Assembly (NCBI GenBank): GCA_037576215.1
Contig: JBANDB010000002.1
Span: 1,860,001-1,924,000, forward strand
DNA from: Armillaria gallica
Lineage: Eukaryota > Basidiomycota > Agaricomycetes > Agaricales > Physalacriaceae
DNA length: 64,000 bases
Direction of reading: 5' to 3'
Position numbers and translations under genes: made by a program. Positions 20,472-32,033 of the stretch are shown here, one piece after another; position 1 is the stretch's first letter; the number at the start of each line of letters is the position of its first letter. The notes beneath the pieces were generated by a model that was not told the origin of the DNA, made no database searches, and was given only the letters and a program-made list of their open reading frames with translations.

Positions 20472-22276
20472 TCAGGCAGTGACTGGGTTCATATACATTA
20501 TGGCACCTAAAGACGAATGGGATCAGAAGGATGGCCGGAGTACAATCACACAAGCCAAGAGACTTACAATGTTCTTTTTTGTTAGTTACCATACGGCTGC
20601 GCAACTCTGGGGCATCTCTCAGATGGTTTTCGAAAGAGTTCCAGAACGGCTCTGATAAGAACGGGCCGTCCGGTGTGCGCTCATAGGGCCGCAGCGGGTT
20701 GGCTACCATCTTGCCGCCTAGTACCACTTCGACATGAACCGACAGTACGTCAGCTTCGAATATAAGGTGTTGGGATAAGAACAGCTTAGCAACTCTCTCC
20801 CCTAGATCTGCGTCCTCATATTTATCGTAGGCATCCCAAGCTATGCATACTACCTTCAAAGACTGGAGCTGAGTATAGTATATAGGCTCGGCAAGGAAAT
20901 TAAACAAGATCCGTGTTTCGTCCATCGTTTTCACTGTAATGTCCAAGCATGTGAGCCTGAATGCCTGGCCAAAAATGGTTTCAAAATCAGAGTTCTTGTT
21001 GAGTTGAACCGTCAATTTCTGCATCGGACAATGCGAACGAAGTAGGAAACCGTGGAAGAGATCTGCCCCAGATTTGTCATCGTCTTCCTCGTCAGCAGAG
21101 AGAAGGTCAATGGAGATTTCTTCCAAAGAGGGCATTGTGGCGGCTCGGAACAGGGCCGAGTTCGCGACATCAAGATGTCGTAGAGTTGAACATACAATAG
21201 AGACGTTGGACTCGTCTGGGTCCCAAGCACTACTGCTGCCATCCTTATTTTGCCCGGACATACGCAGGAACTGTAGGTTGGGAGTGATGGAGAAAATAGC
21301 ATAGAGATCATCGGGCTTGATATGACGGTTTATATAGAGACTGGTTATCTGGGACCAAGGGAGGGGGAATTTATGCACAAGAGATAGGCCTTTTCCCAGA
21401 GCCAACTCCCGCAAACGAGGTGCATCCTCGAAGGCACGGAAATCCTCCCAGGAAACTCTCGGATTCGAATATAAAGAAGAAAGCCCCAGCCGCTCCAACA
21501 ACGGAAGACGACCCTGAATCTGCTCATACATATCGTCACTATCCCCGTCAAAATCGATCGATGCATTCTTCCACCTGTGACTTGTAGGAACCAAACATTC
21601 GAGCAAAGCACGTACGCTTTGTTCGTCGAAACCGACGTCTATCAAACCGCACCGGCCGATGCTCAAATCGGCATCGCGGGACCTGTCCAACATGGTTTTC
21701 AACAGCGGCAGTCGGTTTTCACCCTCTCGTTTCCACTTTAACCCAACGTTGAATTGAGCCCATAATGAGGGTGTCGACAACACTGTCGCCCTCCAATGGC
21801 GGCAAACGCTACCAAGTGTACAAAGCGCGGGATAGATGCGCGTCATGGAGCCATGGAACCAGGGACTCCGATAACGTGATGGTGGGATGGCGATCGTGTG
21901 CTGGAAAATTGTTGCGAGAACCTCTGGGGGGAATTTGCGAAAGGACGATATCAGCGCCGCGTGACTATCTGCAACGCTTTGAAGACGAAATTTCTCCTCT
22001 TGCACCTCCAGCAGTATGGTTTCGAGGCGCTGAATTTCTCCATGCACCTTTTGGAGGTAATCATTGATGAGACTGGCATCCTTGGCGGATGCGACACCAT
22101 TGACAGAGATCAGGTCACGGAATGGAGATGGTTTGTCGGTGAGCCGCAGCGTGGTATTACTGTCAAAGCCACATCTGGGGCAGGACTCGGAGCCTTTTTT
22201 CGTCGAAGTCTGTGGCAGCACAAGCCCCACTGATTAGCTGAGTCAATATAAATGGATACTAGAAAATGCTCACCAT
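20472..22276 (-). CDS. F-box-like / leucine-rich protein (intact copy of duplicated pair)
   Basis: Preferred model: complement(20472..20506, 20568..22209, 22274..22276), 559 aa; a longer unspliced reading covers 20380-22230 (616 aa). In the spliced form the ATG is the last codon of exon 1 (CTGAATG before GTGAGC), and both intron borders and the TGA are conserved in the second copy. Residues near 5-16 carry CPRC, a possible metal knuckle; a coiled coil follows (INDYLQKVHGEIQRLETILL); the F-box-like segment is FPPEVLATIFQHTIAIPP ... GSVCRHWRATVLSTPSLWAQF; then irregular leucine-rich repeats run to the end. It is a likely SCF ubiquitin ligase receptor of the large mushroom family; substrate unknown. 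Copy B at 32.5-34.4 kb is frameshifted. Confidence 0.8.
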
Positions 22277-22326
22277 TCAGAAAGGAGGAAGTCTGCAAAC
22301 GATTGGTGGAAATATTCGTTCAATAT

Positions 22327-23089
22327 GTACGCTACGGCCGATACTAAGAAGGACGAGCAAAGAATCTGTAGATGTGGAATTCAAAGATTATCGAGCACTG
22401 AAGAGAGAAGAGAGATAATTTCTGTAGAAATTTGCAAGAGCCAATTGCTGCAATGAAACGAACAAGTCGCGTTCGAGATCCGTGGACTTGGAAGAGATGG
22501 CCCGGGACGGACCGTGCGAATAATGGGAACACTCTCAGTTACGTACGACGACCACCGCCGTCTGGTATCCTTACAGTCCGATATCTGGCCTTTGATGAAT
22601 TATCATGATTATGGATGCCTTGTCGTGTCTGTGAAGCAATGATTGCCGTGTTACTATTGGCTCCTTGCCAAACACCAAATACTGGAAACTCGTAGGGTGG
22701 AATGCAAGTCCGGAAATTCTGTTAGTCAGTCTCTTACGGTGACGGTGCAGACTGGCTTCTCACCATTTTTGTAGTAGATGGGTAAGTTCCTCAATGTCGG
22801 CCGTGTTCGTTAAATGAGACAAGGGGGGATATTCGGGAGGACTCAAGAACATCGAGAGAGGTACGTGCATGGGTTGTTTAAGATTACATCAGGACTCGCC
22901 TGAATACGATTCTAGTAAGCAAAGAAACGCCTCACGGTGCCGTCTATGAAGAGACAGAGTGTCCAGTGCAACTTTATGGCAGACACATGTATGCGAAAGC
23001 GCCCAAAGACGGATATTCAAATAGTGGGAGGATGCAAGGATAACTTAGATGCTTTTCACTTTTCGTGAGTTCTTGTTATTTTCCTGTGA
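22327..23089. other. Upstream DNA of F-box copy A
   Basis: About 760 bases outside the duplicated block; no gene or repeat was recognised. The homology with copy B stops at the left edge, so the two F-box copies have different promoters beyond about 50 bases from the start codon. Confidence 0.5.
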
Positions 23090-24097
23090 CTTCCCTTTCT
23101 GAACACCCTTAAAGACCGGTCTTTTCTCCGTAGTTGTACCAATGTTTATCGTACAAACTTGCCAGAACTTGCAAGCGGACTGCACTTGGACGATGGCGAT
23201 GTTACTATTCGGGCTGATCAGCGCACAACTGGTGCTCCGCCCGATACTATCACAGTTGACCTCCAATCCTTCCGACATTTCTACTCCCTCACGAGCAAGC
23301 ATCTGGGTGCCTCCCGCCCTCGAACCTCCCGCGAACGCAGTCACACTTGCCAAGTCTGCTACGCAGGATCTCAGAGGTGGAGGTGACAAGTTTCCATTAC
23401 TGTTGGGCTTCTTCCGTTATCATTATCATGCATGTCGTCCTCGCCATCTTCCTTAGATTGGCAGTTTTTCTGGTTCTTGTTCAGGCCCTCCCTTGTATCA
23501 TTGGTTCGATCACCGTGTTCGTTCATGCGGCCTACATGAAATCGGCGTTCCTGCGAAATTTTCCCCCAATGTCCCCTACCACACGCTGCTTTGTAAAGCA
23601 GCATATACTCTTCACCACCTCACACGTTTTCACGTTTGCGTTTCCACAGAAGTGGTCACAGATGCCCGCAGCGTCTCAGAGAGCCATCATCATATGTGGT
23701 GAAAGCCCATTCAGACGGTCTCTCAGTGGACACGCTGCGTTGGCTGCTATCCGCGTCCTCTGAATTCCAAGGTCCTGCAATGTATGTGCTTCCGGTCTTC
23801 ATTACGTCCGACCCACAGCTCTACCAAGGAACATCCTTTCGCTTCTGTCACAACTTGGACCCTGACACTAAAGCCAAAGTGGGTTCTGGCGCGGTCGATA
23901 TTCCATCGCTCCAGGGACCATATATTCTTCGAAACGCGGCTTGGCACTTACGACATCCCGTGCTCATGATTGTTTTTCTATCTTTAAAGATGGACATCAC
24001 CAACGAACTTCCTGATAATCATCTTATAGGAGCAGAAATCACTCCACGGCACAGGTTCCGACTCTATATCAGACTTTCGTGTCTCCGTAGCGTCTAA
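23090..24097 (+). pseudogene. Degraded DUF6535-family membrane protein gene
   Basis: Family-like peptides appear in order but in different frames: CQNLQADCTWTMAMLLFGLI followed by LRPILSQLTSNP near 23142, then a PPDTITVDLQSF segment in another frame near 23240, then the membrane region IMHVVLAIFLRLAVFLVLVQ with SAFLRNFPPMSPTT near 23430-23590, then DTLRWLLSASSEFQGPAM near 23730. This order (QNL-D, first helix pair, central helices ending in F-P-CPYKTPL-like sequence, then a WLL-S helix) matches DUF6535 proteins of Agaricomycetes as I remember them. I could not build one frame with plausible introns, so decay is more likely than splicing. Assignment is by pattern only. Confidence 0.5.
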
Positions 24098-24101
24098 CAA
24101 T

Positions 24102-26335
24102 ATGATGGCTGCATCCTACCCCCCTCCCCTACACATCGCTTCCTTACCTTCCGTCGACTCATCAGGCGTTAGCCTCCTGGATGATTATGACAGTTCTAAA
24201 CCTCACACTCGCGTCTCTTATGGCGGTAGAAGAAGGATATCAATCGCTGTCATCATCCCGGGAATCCTTATTTTCATCGCTAGTGCCGGACTCGCGTCCG
24301 CACTATTGATATGGCTTCAATCTCGCCGCGTAGAGTTCCACATACCCCGCGAGAATCCGTATTTTCTGGATGCTATCGTCGCAATAGAGGGAACAGCAGC
24401 ACCCCACAGGCTCGACGATGGCTCTTTGGAGTCTGGCACGACAATGTACGGTTTGGCTATATCATCTCTTTCTGTAAGCTTATGTTCCCGCTCTTTCTGT
24501 CAGACGATAACAATCCACCTGTAGGCCCCACTCGTAGCTTTCACTCTACCATTTCTTCTTGGTTTGTTGGGTTATCGGCTGGCCTCAATGTGGATCCTTG
24601 CGCAAGAAAAGGAGCGCACAGTATCCATGCCAACGGCAGCCCAGTATGGCCTACTTGTCAAATTATGTGGATCGGCGAACCTTTTTAGCGCATACGAGAC
24701 AGTGCGGTACCTCAAGCGTGAGCGTGAACGAAGACCGCAAGCGCCCTCTATCTTGATTGTTACTTTGACTATCCTCCTTCTAGCCATTGTTCTGAATCAC
24801 CTTCTCTTGTGCGTTTACTTACCAGGGCAGACAAAGCGATCAGAGACTGATAACCTTATAGCGCCGCAGACTTGTGGCTGCACACTACCGCAAGCGCCTT
24901 CCTTCACATTTCCATGACCGAAATCGCCACAGAATTGATGCCTGCCACGGGTACAAAGATCAACCTCACTGCGTGTCCTGGTCCCACAGTGTCTGCACGT
25001 GGCAGGGACTTGACAACGACCATTCAAAGCTACAGCAACTGTGCACACTTTGCTACTTTGTCCGCCTCAAGCCCTGTCAACCGATGGGGTGACGTGGGAA
25101 TGGTTGCTGAGGGACTTGCCACTATCGAAAACAGTAGTTCCATAGCAAGATCTGTCATGGTTGACGACGTGGCAGTCCTTGTACCCAGTGCTATGCCTGA
25201 CAATGTTGACAACCTCACATTCAATTCTTTCGGACTCGCCGCTCACTGCCAGCCCGTGGTTGACTGTTTGATTAATCCTACGCAGTACGGCGATCCCATC
25301 CCAATACTCTACTGTCCCTCTTTCAATCCCCCATACAACATCAGCAGTATCGTTGAAACTTCAAACACTAGCCGGATCGATATGTTCAATCTGACAAGCA
25401 ACGCTTTGTCAACAGATCCATTTGGTGGATACCCTCTCGACTCTGTCTTGAACCCATATGGAGCACGCGTCGTCTTCTATTGGTTAGACCAAGGTGCCAA
25501 CGATATCGCCTTTCCCGCTCAGGGTACACCTGGGTGGTATCAAAGACCCATGGCACCATCATCGGAAATCTCATATTGGTACATGAGTAGATGCAATATG
25601 ACGACGTACAATGTTTCGCTTTCTTACACTACTCTCGACGGAAACAATACGTATGCATTTACAGACCGTCCCGTCCTGTCCAACTTCAACACTACCTCTG
25701 CTCTCTTCGCAGCTCTTGACTCTATCTATCAGACAAATCTGATTAACTATCTGGAAACGACCCTCAGGAGTTCCTTCACCCTTTCCACGGAGGCATTCAA
25801 TACGGTTCTCTCGCGGAATATGTCTTACGCCGCAATGGGCCTCGCGTCGCCTCTCCTCGAACGCGACGTGAGCACCGGCGGCAATTATATTCTCCTGAGG
25901 AGTGCCAGCAGGTATCCATTGGCGCCTCTGTCAACCGTATTGGCCATCCTCTACATTTATTCCCTTCTCGCACTCGTAATAACCGCGTCCTCTGTGATGC
26001 TGTCATCTAAGGAGATCATAGTCACAAAGAACGGCGGAAAGGAATACAGAATTACAGCTATTGACCTCGTTCAGCTACGCCTTACAAACGCGCTGGCGAG
26101 TATCGCAGAACGATTTCTAGACCCCGCGCGGCCTGAGTTGTTGTTGGAATCATCGGCCGTTGACATGTTCCACGAGCATCCGCATGCAGAGAGATTAGGT
26201 GTTGTAATGGCGGATTATGAGGGAGAGGATGGAGAAGGTGTCGTCAGGAGAAGGCGAACCCTCAGAGTCGAGAGCGTCGAGCGGAGGTTGACGAAACTCC
26301 CTGGCTCAGCCATGACTACTTCAGAGACACTGTAA
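24102..26335 (+). CDS. Large multi-pass membrane protein, function unknown
   Basis: Exons 24102-24473, 24525-24808 and 24862-26335 give 709 aa with phase closing at both introns (51 and 53 bases). Hydrophobic segments: IAVIIPGILIFIASAGLASALLIWL (about 47-71), LVAFTLPFLLGLLGY, ILIVTLTILLLAIVLNHLLL, and a last helix VLAILYIYSLLALVITASSVML before a cytosolic tail of about 100 residues rich in Glu and Arg. Between the third helix and the last lies a long, probably extracellular domain of roughly 330 residues with many N-glycosylation sequons (NSS, NLT, NIS, NTS, NMT, NVS, NNT). This layout is common to lineage-specific fungal membrane proteins; I do not recognise a named family. Two Met codons start the frame; the first is used here. 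Confidence 0.8.
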
Positions 26336-28691
26336 AGCGCTTCAATGTTACTTATAAATAAGACCTTCCAAGATAATGGTTCGAGCACGCCAGCTCCAGC
26401 ACGATATATCTATAGACAATATCTATAAGAGCATTATCGTCAGACCGGCAGCTCGTTGAAGACCTTTTTGTTCTTGTACGACATGCCTAGAAATCGACGC
26501 TGGTGATGTTCAGGCAGTGACTGTGCGTGTGGTTGAATGTTTCCGGATTGAGTTCATCAATGGCATACCCAGCAATTCTATCACTAGTTCAGATACTTGC
26601 GCCAATACCCATAACACTACGGGTGAGAAAATCTATAACCAGCTGGAAGATGGTGGCGAATATAACCACACTGTGCTTGTCGCACTGGTAATCAATAAGC
26701 CACGACCTCTTGCTCTGTATCTCCCTGACTACAAGTATGCCGCATATCCTTTCTAGCATGTTTCACCAGGAGAACATACACGGTCCTGACCTCTTGTTCA
26801 TGAAGACGCATGGCATAGACTCAGAGGCCTAGACATTGAGTACTGGTCTCGAACGGGTGGATGTTGCATTATTCTCCGATGAGTTTAGGTAAGCGGTGAA
26901 ATGCTTGGAAGAAAGTTGAAACTCGAGCTTCTCGTAATAGTGCCCCACAGAATCACAATACGTTATTTGATGGTATTGACCTATCACGCCGGAGGGAGTT
27001 TGCTAAGTCACAATGAAAAAATAAATATCAAACAGAATTGTTGCTCTCTAAAAGTTCCAAATTCCTCGTCCGCAATACAGTTTCCTCCGGCTCAGGTACT
27101 AAGCAGTAGAAATGATTCTTACGCCGATCATTTCACATATCCCCGATTCTTTCCGAAGGATGAGGAAACGACAGAGGGTTGTAGAAAAACGTAACTGGTC
27201 GTGAGTAGTGCCAAACTGTCTGGACAGGGGCTATACTCCGGGTTGGCTTACAAATTTGTGGTGATTGGCGAGCATCCGGCATGCTTCGGCTGTCATGCCG
27301 AGTGGCTGAAGCTGATTGCCGCTGTGGCTCTCTTTCCGATTTTTCCCTATTGGTTGGGGAGATTGGCTTGCTTATAAAGAGTATCGCTCAGGCTAGCATA
27401 GGCCTCTTCGCAAGAATATTTAATTTTCATTCCCTCTGTCTACTTTTACCACCTTTTTGTAGCACTTCCTTCTCCGTTTCCTTCTCCTTGTTGGGCTGAT
27501 ACTCCTGGCTTGTGTCTTTCTAAGTTGCTGGCCATTGCTATGGAATCCCACCGTATCCTCCATCTTTCTTCGCCGTTTTTTGTCTTAATTGTGCACTGCC
27601 TTTGAGGCTCCTGCCTTGCCCACTTACCCATCTTCTTTCATCCTATATCTTATGTTGGCCTAGGGTTATGTGCATAGTATTCCCAAGGTATTCTTTACTT
27701 GAATAACTAACAAAGTTACAGTTGTTTTCATAATTATGCGGAATCCCCGTTTTGAAAATCTTATGTGCTCATGTTTGGTTCACACGGTCCCAGCTCTCTC
27801 TCTTCCCACTATGACATGCCCTGGACGTGCCCGCCTATGCTACAATGCCTATTTCCTGCATCTGAAGACCTTTACCGGCTGTATCTGCTCCTCTGGCATG
27901 CCATATACCCAAATATACTGTACAGGTGGGATCCTGGGTGCGTGACGAACCTGGGATATTGGTCAAGACTCAATGCTCGTCCGAGTCGTCGTTCACTTCG
28001 ACTCTTGACGAGACACCGAGGTTCTATCTATCTTGACTCTCTCTTACAGACCCTAATTATTCGGTATGTATTTGCAAGGGCAACGAGGATCCTATGAATA
28101 TCTTATTGCAAGATACACTTTGCGGCGTTGGACTCCCAATAGTGCTACCAGTCACGGCCCTAGGAATACTCTGAGCACCGGCAGAGGTATTTTATTCCGC
28201 CTGCTCCTTATTTATGACTTCCGGAAAACTGCAGTAGACTCACAGCGCATGTATTCATTGATGTTGAACTAGGCGCGGATGCGGCGAGTCGCCACGCAAA
28301 TTAGATGTGATCATGGGAGTCGGGACCTTGGATTTGCGGTTAGATAGCGGCAAATTTGCACCCAATAAGTATCATAATGGCACACTGTTTATTGCATTGA
28401 TGGTCAAATGTATTGAATGAGCAAGGGCGGGATGCAAGACAACGAATTGAGCCAATAAAAAAGCAATAGTTCTCGCACTGGGCTATCTTTAGTCTCCCCT
28501 AGGCAGACTCTTATCTCTTGACAGGCAAGCAGTCGAGATTTGAAATAAGAGTCTGCTAGCGGACACACCGTGTACCCTCGACCACGATTTTTTGAACTTA
28601 TACCTTATTCGGACAAAATCATGTGACCAGCTACCGCGCGCGCGATTCTGTTGAATCCAACTTCGTTTAGTGTCGTTACCTCTATTTAACT
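26336..28691. other. Intergenic stretch with repeat pieces
   Basis: 2.3 kb with no convincing gene. Open frames are below 115 codons and look random. A pyrimidine-rich tract lies at about 27410-27500. It contains the left arm of an inverted repeat (27725-27758) and, at 28577-28593, a second short arm, both matched near the helicase fragment. A hairpin-forming pair is at 28503-28514 and 28545-28556. Confidence 0.5.
27725..27758. repeat. Perfect 34-bp inverted repeat, left arm
   Basis: Exactly complementary to 29632-29665. The core reads ATTATGCGGAATCCCCG. The arms are 1.87 kb apart and enclose the MITE and helicase fragment. A second pair of 17-base arms (28577-28593 with 29554-29570, core TCGACCACGATTTTTT) lies inside. 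Confidence 0.9.
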
Positions 28692-28693
28692 TA

Positions 28694-28948
28694 CTGTATG
28701 TACTTGTATGAATGAAACGTAACGCGTAACGCTGGGGCCGTTTCGTTTCCTAAAACCGCAATTGTAATGCGTAACGGGGGGCGCGTTTCATCCCTGGGGA
28801 GCGTTACAAGCCAAATTTTCGGCCAGCCATCAGGCTGGCATCGTGTTTGGTTTCCTATTGAAGAAACGTAACGCCAGATATCGGTCTTGTTTCATCCACA
28901 AATCCGTAACGCAGGCGTACCCCGTTTCATTCATACAAGTACATACAG
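28694..28948. mobile_element. 255-bp MITE with perfect 26-bp inverted ends
   Basis: Terminal repeats begin CTGTATGTACTTGTATGAAT and are identical over 26 bases (28694-28719 and 28923-28948). The dinucleotide TA borders both ends (28692-28693 and 28949-28950), the signature of Tc1/mariner-type insertion. The interior is built from repeated GTAACGC / GTTTC-A units in both orientations. It has no coding capacity. Perfect ends suggest fairly recent activity. Confidence 0.88.
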
Positions 28949-29116
28949 TATTTATGGGCTCCCAACTACCTCGAAATCATGAACGGAATCCACTCAGACT
29001 ATCTTTCAGCAATGTATCACCAATTCATGCCGTTCCCATGTCTCCAAATACCTTTCATTCCTTTACTCCCGGTCTTGCAGGACTTCATCCTCTCGGAGAC
29101 GAACCTGGCACGATTT

Positions 29117-29470
29117 TTAGCTCCACCGCTGCGTCGACACCCGGAATGCCACTTCGAGCGCATTTGTGGGGCATATCACAATAATGGCTGGATTGTTGAC
29201 AAACTTCTTCGGGAAGGTCGGCGGAACAATGCCGGGATTGGCTCCAAAATGCACAATGACAATGGTTAGAAGCGCCATGATTCCCGTTTTCCCAGATCCG
29301 CAGGCTGCACGAACGAGGCAGTCCTGTCCATCAATGATCTCGGTCGCAATGTCAAGCGAATAGTCATGAGGGTCATATTCTAGGACCGGCCGGGCAACTT
29401 GTCGGCATAATTTGATCCCTTCGGAGGAATTGAAGTAAAAGATATCGGATGACGCGTCTAAGTCACCCAT
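29117..29470 (-). pseudogene. Truncated RecQ/DEAD-like helicase fragment
   Basis: 118 codons are open from the Met at 29470. The order YDPHDYSLDIATEIIDGQD, then ACGSGKTGIMALL (Walker A) and AIIVICPTNALEV (motif Ia region) matches the N-terminal part of the RecQ-like helicases that occur in many copies in Agaricomycete genomes. After CPTNALEV the similarity stops and unrelated sequence leads to a stop; motifs II-VI are absent. The fragment lies between inverted repeats and next to the MITE, so it is probably a decayed mobile-element-type gene. Confidence 0.75.
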
Positions 29471-30109
29471 AATACTGATTTTTAGGTAGGCGGAGGCGCC
29501 TCTTAATGAGTTAATTTGCTTTGTACTACACAGCACATGATTTGCACGTGATGAAAAAATCGTGGTCGAGAGTCAACCCCTTAGCGATTGCAGACTAGGC
29601 TATCTTGTGATGCAAACAAGACCATACAGATTTTTCAAAACGGGGATTCCGCATAATTATGAAAAGAGCTGTAAACAAACCGAGTGAGAAAATGCGAGCT
29701 GGTGGCGGCGAAGGCCGCCACCGAGCGAGCTTTTTCGAACGAGGTATGATTTTACCCTTCAAAGACATAGATGTTGAGTAATGGCCCGTGTAGTCACTAC
29801 ATATTGCAGCAGTAAGAAAAAGACGCAAGAAAGTCAACAATTGCTGATATTTAAAAAAGGAAAGAATCGGGGACTCGGCTTCCGCCGCTACTGGATCGCT
29901 GTCACCTGTTCACTGTTAGACGATCATCGACGCTTCCACCCGGACGATACTTATTTTTCAAGTTAGCTGTACTGCTTTTGAACTACTCAGCATCTAATCC
30001 CCATTTGTATTGCTTCTTCCTTTGTCAGTCACCAGGCACATCGCATTAGTCGATTTTTGGCTTGCAGTACGACAAGGTCTGTCCCCAGCTTAACTTCCTC
30101 CGAACTCGA
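29471..30109. other. Upstream region of MYND gene with repeat arms
   Basis: Contains the right arms of two inverted repeats (29554-29570 and 29632-29665) and a GC-rich stem-loop: GGTGGCGGC at 29701-29709 pairs with GCCGCCACC at 29714-29722 around GAAG. No gene is recognised. Confidence 0.5.
29632..29665. repeat. Perfect 34-bp inverted repeat, right arm
   Basis: Reverse complement of 27725-27758, identical at all 34 positions. Confidence 0.9.
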
Positions 30110-32033
30110 ATGGAGAACCTCATCGTGAGTACAGTTTTAGGTCTCGACGGGACCTTTCATACTGATACGTTTGGCGTTTGCTAATTAGAGATCAGCCAAG
30201 GACGGATCGATTGAAGCGCTGATGGTCCTATCCCTGCAAGCTCGCGATGATCAAAGGGCCCGTCGAGCTTTCTTTCGTGTAATGGAAGAAAATACCAAGT
30301 TCGACACAGCTTCTGTCCAGGCCATGAAACGAGGGAGGCTTCCCCTAATCCCTTCGCTCGACCCCAAAAATGTAATCAATCGCAGCTGCACCTCGCTCCT
30401 AGCACTAGTCACAGGTCTTCACAACCAATCCATGCCATTTCAAGACAACAATCCTTCCTTATTCGCCCTTATTCCTGCTGTATCATTCTGGCTGTGCCTC
30501 TTCTTCGAGTACATTATCTTACCATCCAGAGCACCTGAATTCAAGTGCGTCGACTTCCACCACGCCGTGCTACATATCCTGGCCTGGACCACAAAACCGA
30601 ACACTCTTGGAATAATTGAACCGAGACTCCTCAGAGACTATCTTCCCTTTCTTTGGTTTCACCCTCCACCTGGCTGTCCGAAATACAATCTCGAGGATTC
30701 CCGGTCAATATTCGCTGCTGTATACATTGTGATCCTTTCACCAGAATGGAAGGGCATCTTCATACGCCGGCTGGAGGAAAATAGCACGGTCACCGCTAAT
30801 ATTTATCGTCCAATTCATTGTGGACGAGTTCGCTCATATCCCGGAGGAGTCTGACTCAGGGCTTATATACCAATCTTTCTTGACCGTCGCAACTCCGGTT
30901 CTCCAGTTCTCCCTCCATTCGCCACCCGTCCACATCGCTCTACTGAAAAACAACAGTGCCCGATGGTTATCCCGTGTTCTGCGATTCGTCACTCGGCATG
31001 CACGATTCACCGATGTGACATTACAGCTAGCTGCAGATTGCGTTTCCAAGTGTTTATTCTACTTCCGGAAAGTCATGGAAGATGGCCATTCGTACATTTA
31101 TCAACTCCTAGGATATGACGTACTCCTCTATCTGCTCAAGGTGTTCCGCAACCTGCATACTCATCCCGAGCTCGTCAACGAGGAGACCAAGGAAGCCATG
31201 AATCACGTAGAGGATCATGCCACAAGCATTCTACAGTTGATCGCATCTCATTTCGCCTACGCCTCGATTCTAAAGCGGTCCCAAAAGGCCATCACCAAAA
31301 TCCAGCGAGACCGCGTCGATTTATTCCTTGGTCTCCCTGATCCAGGCTTAAAGCGATTTTGTGAAACGTGGAACATGTTTGTAACAATTGCTTTCTACCC
31401 GTCTGATATCCCTGGGTCTATAACTGATCCATGTTGTGGTCACAAGCAGGTGCGTTTGACCATATGCCGATTATCTAAGTCATTTAACTTCTGTCATAGT
31501 GCCCTGGAACGTCAGCTGGAAATTTTATGGTTTGTTCCGGCTGTCAGTTCACACTGTATTGCTCGCGGATATGCCAAAAGGAAGATTGGTCATCTGGTGA
31601 CCACCGTTCCCTCTGCACCGAGATCAGACAACTCAGAAACGGTGCGTCTGTTCACCTTCAAATCCCTAGGGATTTTCTCAGCGGATTTCTAGATGGCAGT
31701 CCCTTGCCGGTGTCTTTCAGTGATCAGAGAGCGGTCGAGAGGATCAACCGTCGATATACGGAGTATTACAAGCAAGGATCCTCAGAATGGATCAAGTTGT
31801 TGAACGAGTATATTGTTGCGAATGGAGATCCTGATCCTTTGTGGCCCTTGGTCTTGACACTACGTTACCGTGCTCTCAATATTAAGCCTGGAGTAGGCAT
31901 CGAGTCGTCGAGTCGGTGTATCGAAGATCTGGAGATCATCGCCAAGGCGCGAGAAGGGGCCGGGATCCTTGTGCATTGGATTATCACAGATGGACAGGGT
32001 TTCATAAAGAAGGCAGAATTGGTCGATTTGTAG
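30110..32033 (+). pseudogene. MYND zinc-finger protein gene with a frameshift
   Basis: Exons 30110-30124 (MENLI), 30189 to 31449 and 31500-32033. The protein is of the Agaricomycete type: a long helical N-terminal part and a C-terminal MYND finger, C-C-G-H-K-Q/C-P-G-T then VCSGCQ ... YCSRICQKEDWSSGDHRSLC. Within exon 2 the reading frame must shift by one base near 30790-30815, between RRLEENSTVTANI and FIVQFIVDEFAH; both sides are clearly coding and I found no intron of the right length and phase. So this allele is either a pseudogene or carries a sequencing error. The MYND finger usually mediates protein-protein contact. The last part, from the finger on, lies in the duplicated block. Confidence 0.7.

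Larger units (their letters stand above)
19939..22326. repeat. Segmental duplication, copy A
   Basis: This block is repeated in direct orientation at about 31555-34477. Homology starts at TATTGCTCGCGGATATGCC and ends near GGAAATATTCGTTCAATA. It covers the last exon of a MYND gene (here mostly deleted), spacer DNA and a complete F-box gene with its first intron. Compared with copy B, copy A lacks about 400 bases of MYND coding sequence (between the bases matching 31645 and 32050). Confidence 0.9.
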
